Assembly: GCA_002085265.1 (NCBI GenBank)
Contig: NATI01000080.1
Coordinates: 1-8,393, forward strand
Length of the DNA: 8,393 nucleotides
Direction: 5' to 3'
Source: Candidatus Omnitrophica bacterium 4484_49
GTDB lineage: Bacteria > Omnitrophota > Gorgyraeia > Kaelpiales > Kaelpiaceae
Below, piece after piece: positions 6,430-8,393 of this stretch. Both the position numbers and the translations under genes were made by a program. The notes beneath the pieces are model-generated. The model worked only from the letters and a program-made list of their open reading frames with translations, was not told the origin of the DNA and made no database searches. How positions within the stretch are numbered: position 1 is the stretch's first letter; the number at the start of each line of letters is the position of its first letter.

Positions 6430-8103
6430 TTAACCTTCTTCTTCAGCCACAACTCTGAGCACCTCTTCGCAAGTAGTAAGCCCTGCTTTTATCTTCTCCC
6501 ATCCTTCCATTTTTAAAGTCCTCATACCCAGTTTTACGGCTGTTTTTTTTATCTGGTCACTGGAAGCCCTTTTGAGAATCAGTTCTTTTATCTCGGGCTT
6601 TAAAGGCAAAAATTCATAAATTGCAGTTCTGCCTTTGTATTTAGTGTACTTGCATTCTTCGCAGCCTTTAGCATTATATATTTCCAGGCCTTCTTCTGCA
6701 GAAAAAATCTTTGCCAGTTTGGGAGATATCTTCTCTTTATATTTACATTTATTACAGAGCACCCTCACCAGTCTCTGAGCAATAAAACACTCTACACTAG
6801 AAGCAATTAAGTAAGGCTCGATACCCATATCCAGAAGACGGGTCACACCACTGGCAGCATCGTTGGTATGCAGAGTGGAAAATACTAAATGTCCTGTAAG
6901 TGATGCCCTGATAGCAATCTCGGCTGTCTCGATATCTCTGACCTCACCAATTAAAATTATATCGGGGTCATGCCTCAATATTGAACGCAAACCCTGGGCA
7001 AATGTGAGACCAATCTTGGGATGGACCTGAATCTGAGTGATTCCCTTTATACGATACTCAATAGGATCCTCAATTGTTATGATTTTCCTATCCTGAGTAT
7101 TCAACTTTTGAAGACAGGCATAAAGGGTAGTGGTTTTTCCGCTACCGGTGGGACCGGTAACGAAAATAATCCCGTTAGGTTTTTTGAGTAACGACTCCAG
7201 AATGTTATAATCTTCCTCCAGAAGGCCAAGATCACCAAGGCTGAAAAGCATGGTTTTGGATAAAATTCTGATGTCAATACTTTCTCCCTCAGGCGTGGGG
7301 AGCGTAGAAACCCTGAGATCATACTCCTGGTCTTTGTATTTGAATACTATTTTCCCATCCTGGGGCAACCTTCTCTCGGCTATATTTAAATTTGCCATTA
7401 TTTTTATCCTGGAAGTTATAGCACTCTGAAACTGTTTGGCACCCTGAGGGAGAGGCATATTATGAAGAATTCCATCTATTCTGTACCTCACCCGCAGTTC
7501 ATCCTCAAATGGTTCGATGTGAACATCAGTGGCTCTATCTTCGATTGCCTGAGTCAATATCTGGTTGACGAAATTTATAATTGAGGAATCCTCCACCGCC
7601 TCTTCCACTTCTACAGAAACTGGCTTCTCTTTCTGCCTTTTCTGAAGTCCCTCTACAGTCCCTGCGCCCAATCCGTAATACCTTCTGATCATATCCATTA
7701 TGGTTTCTTCATAAGCGAGATAAGGTTTAACATCAAGATTAAGGAGAAGACGAATGTCATCAAGTGCTTGAATGTTTAAAGGGTCAGAAATTGCTATTTC
7801 TAAGGTATTATCATATAACTTTACAGGGAAAATCTTATAATGGAGAGCAAACCTTGCAGGAACTTTCTCCAGTGCCTGGGCATCAGGCTCAATTTTTCTG
7901 AGGTTTATGTAAGGAACACCTATCTGTTCTCCCAAAATAGAAAACACCGCCTCTTCCGGGGCAAGTTTCATTTTAACGACTGTAGTGGCTAAAAATTCTC
8001 CTGTCCTTTTATGTTCAACCAAAGCCTTCTCCAAGTCCTCATGAGAAATTATTCCTGCATTTACCAGAAGTTGTCCGATAAATCTCTCCTCTCTCTCAGC
8101 CAT
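6430..8103 (-). CDS. gspE: Assembly ATPase GspE (PilB family)
   Basis: 557 residues, full length. An N-terminal MshEN-like N1 domain (about 7-140) is followed by a linker, the N2 domain from about 170, and the ATPase domain. Motifs visible: Walker A GPTGSGKT at 317-324, Asp box IITIEDPIEY at 341-350, Walker B IILIGEVRD at 382-390 and the His box GHLVFSTLHTNDA at 404-416. A zinc-finger-type pair, CNKC at 450-453 and CEEC at 481-484, is present, as in GspE and PilB but not in PilT retraction ATPases. It forms a cytoplasmic hexamer that drives pseudopilus extension through GspF and GspL. The ATG at 8103 has no Shine-Dalgarno site, and the promoter's -10 box ends eight bases before it, so it may start a leaderless message. 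It is the first gene of the operon. Only one ATPase is present and no pilT-like gene is seen, which fits secretion rather than retractable pili. Confidence 0.96.
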   Translation of the reverse strand: MAEREERFIGQLLVNAGIISHEDLEKALVEHKRTGEFLATTVVKMKLAPEEAVFSILGEQIGVPYINLRKIEPDAQALEKVPARFALHYKIFPVKLYDNTLEIAISDPLNIQALDDIRLLLNLDVKPYLAYEETIMDMIRRYYGLGAGTVEGLQKRQKEKPVSVEVEEAVEDSSIINFVNQILTQAIEDRATDVHIEPFEDELRVRYRIDGILHNMPLPQGAKQFQSAITSRIKIMANLNIAERRLPQDGKIVFKYKDQEYDLRVSTLPTPEGESIDIRILSKTMLFSLGDLGLLEEDYNILESLLKKPNGIIFVTGPTGSGKTTTLYACLQKLNTQDRKIITIEDPIEYRIKGITQIQVHPKIGLTFAQGLRSILRHDPDIILIGEVRDIETAEIAIRASLTGHLVFSTLHTNDAASGVTRLLDMGIEPYLIASSVECFIAQRLVRVLCNKCKYKEKISPKLAKIFSAEEGLEIYNAKGCEECKYTKYKGRTAIYEFLPLKPEIKELILKRASSDQIKKTAVKLGMRTLKMEGWEKIKAGLTTCEEVLRVVAEEEG

Positions 8104-8111
8104 ATAAGGTT

Positions 8112-8139
8112 ATTTTATCTAATTTTAATGAAATGTAAA
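8112..8139 (-). promoter_or_regulatory. Sigma-70-type promoter of the gsp operon
   Basis: On the minus strand, TTTACA (8139-8134, five of six matches to TTGACA) is followed after 16 bases by TAAAAT (8117-8112, five of six matches to TATAAT). The expected transcription start falls about 7 bases after the -10 box, at 8105-8103, that is at or next to the gspE ATG. The region is AT-rich and lies directly downstream of a terminator, as expected for the head of an operon. Chance matches are easy in AT-rich DNA, but position and spacing are good. Confidence 0.6.
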
Positions 8140-8149
8140 AATATTATTT

Positions 8150-8174
8150 AAATAAAGGCCCGCCATTGCGGGCC
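8150..8174 (-). terminator. Intrinsic terminator of the upstream gene
   Basis: On the minus strand, GGCCCGC, a four-base AATG loop and GCGGGCC (8174-8157) form a 7-bp all-G/C stem, followed directly by TTTATTT (8156-8150). On the plus strand the bases after the stem are not T-rich, so the signal works in the minus direction. It separates the unrecognised upstream gene (stop at 8208) from the gsp operon. Confidence 0.85.
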
Positions 8175-8207
8175 ATCTATGGTGAGGGTGGGAGAAGTGG
8201 CAACTAA

Positions 8208-8393
8208 TTATTCTGAAATCTCTTCTGCAATTATCCTATATTTTTTCCAGCACTCCTCAAGAATAAGCCTGAGATGCTCCACACTACCAGGCTTCATTAT
8301 AACTTCATTTTCCACGAAAATATTTCCTTTCTGCTGCCCCCGGAAAGTCCTGAACTCCTTCTCTGATTCCTGAATAATAAACTTCCTGACTTC
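8208..8393 (-). CDS. C-terminal end of an unrecognised protein, cut by window edge
   Basis: An open frame of 61 residues runs from the right edge to a TAA at 8210-8208. It is supported as a gene by the terminator that follows it about 34 bases further on and by being on the same strand as the operon. The sequence is charged and looks largely helical near the end (EHLRLILEECWKKYRIIAEE) after a short strand-like part (NIFVENEVIMKPG). No family motif is recognised and no function is proposed. An overlapping plus-strand open frame (8179-8373) is judged a shadow. Confidence 0.6.
   Translation of the reverse strand, partial: EVRKFIIQESEKEFRTFRGQQKGNIFVENEVIMKPGSVEHLRLILEECWKKYRIIAEEISE

Noticed and set aside
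8179..8373. Plus-strand open frame of 64 codons at the right end
   Set aside because: It is antisense to the tail of a minus-strand gene that has a matching terminator, and no start signal or motif supports it.

Overview
The window looks like chromosomal DNA from an AT-rich, double-membraned (diderm) bacterium. Every gene seen lies on the minus strand. A secretin, a GspC/PilP-like bridge and a full pseudopilin set imply an outer membrane. Protein sequences are far from the proteobacterial paralogues and the gene order is not the proteobacterial gspC-to-gspO order, so a non-proteobacterial or candidate-phylum lineage is likely. I cannot name the phylum from sequence alone.

Layout, in the direction of transcription (high to low coordinates). 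At 8393-8208 is the C-terminal tail of an unrecognised gene, followed by an intrinsic terminator (8174-8150) and a good sigma-70-type promoter (8139-8112) lying almost on the next start codon. From 8103 to the left edge runs one tightly packed operon for a type II secretion (T2SS) / type IV filament machine: gspE ATPase, gspF platform protein, gspG major pseudopilin, gspI-, gspH-, gspJ- and gspK-like minor pseudopilins, a gspL-like protein (PilM-like actin fold joined to a PilN-like part), gspM/pilO-like, gspC/pilP-like, and the first 72 codons of a gspD/pilQ secretin cut by the window edge. Most junctions are 4-base ATGA or GTGA overlaps or short overlaps, so translation is probably coupled.

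Working model. GspE powers assembly of a GspG pseudopilus on a GspF-L-M platform. The H, I, J and K pseudopilins form the priming tip, GspC bridges to the secretin, and the secretin forms the outer-membrane pore. The last four genes (L-M-C-D) have the same order as pilM/N-O-P-Q of type IV pili, so the operon resembles a T2SS pseudopilin module joined to a pilus-type alignment module.

Most notable observations. The gspH-like gene is split by a one-base frameshift inside its hydrophobic helix: its prepilin cleavage motif is in one frame and the rest in another. The H and J pseudopilins carry Ser instead of Gly before the cleavage site, and I carries Asp instead of Glu at +5. The promoter position suggests a leaderless mRNA. 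No RNA genes, CRISPR arrays or mobile elements were seen.
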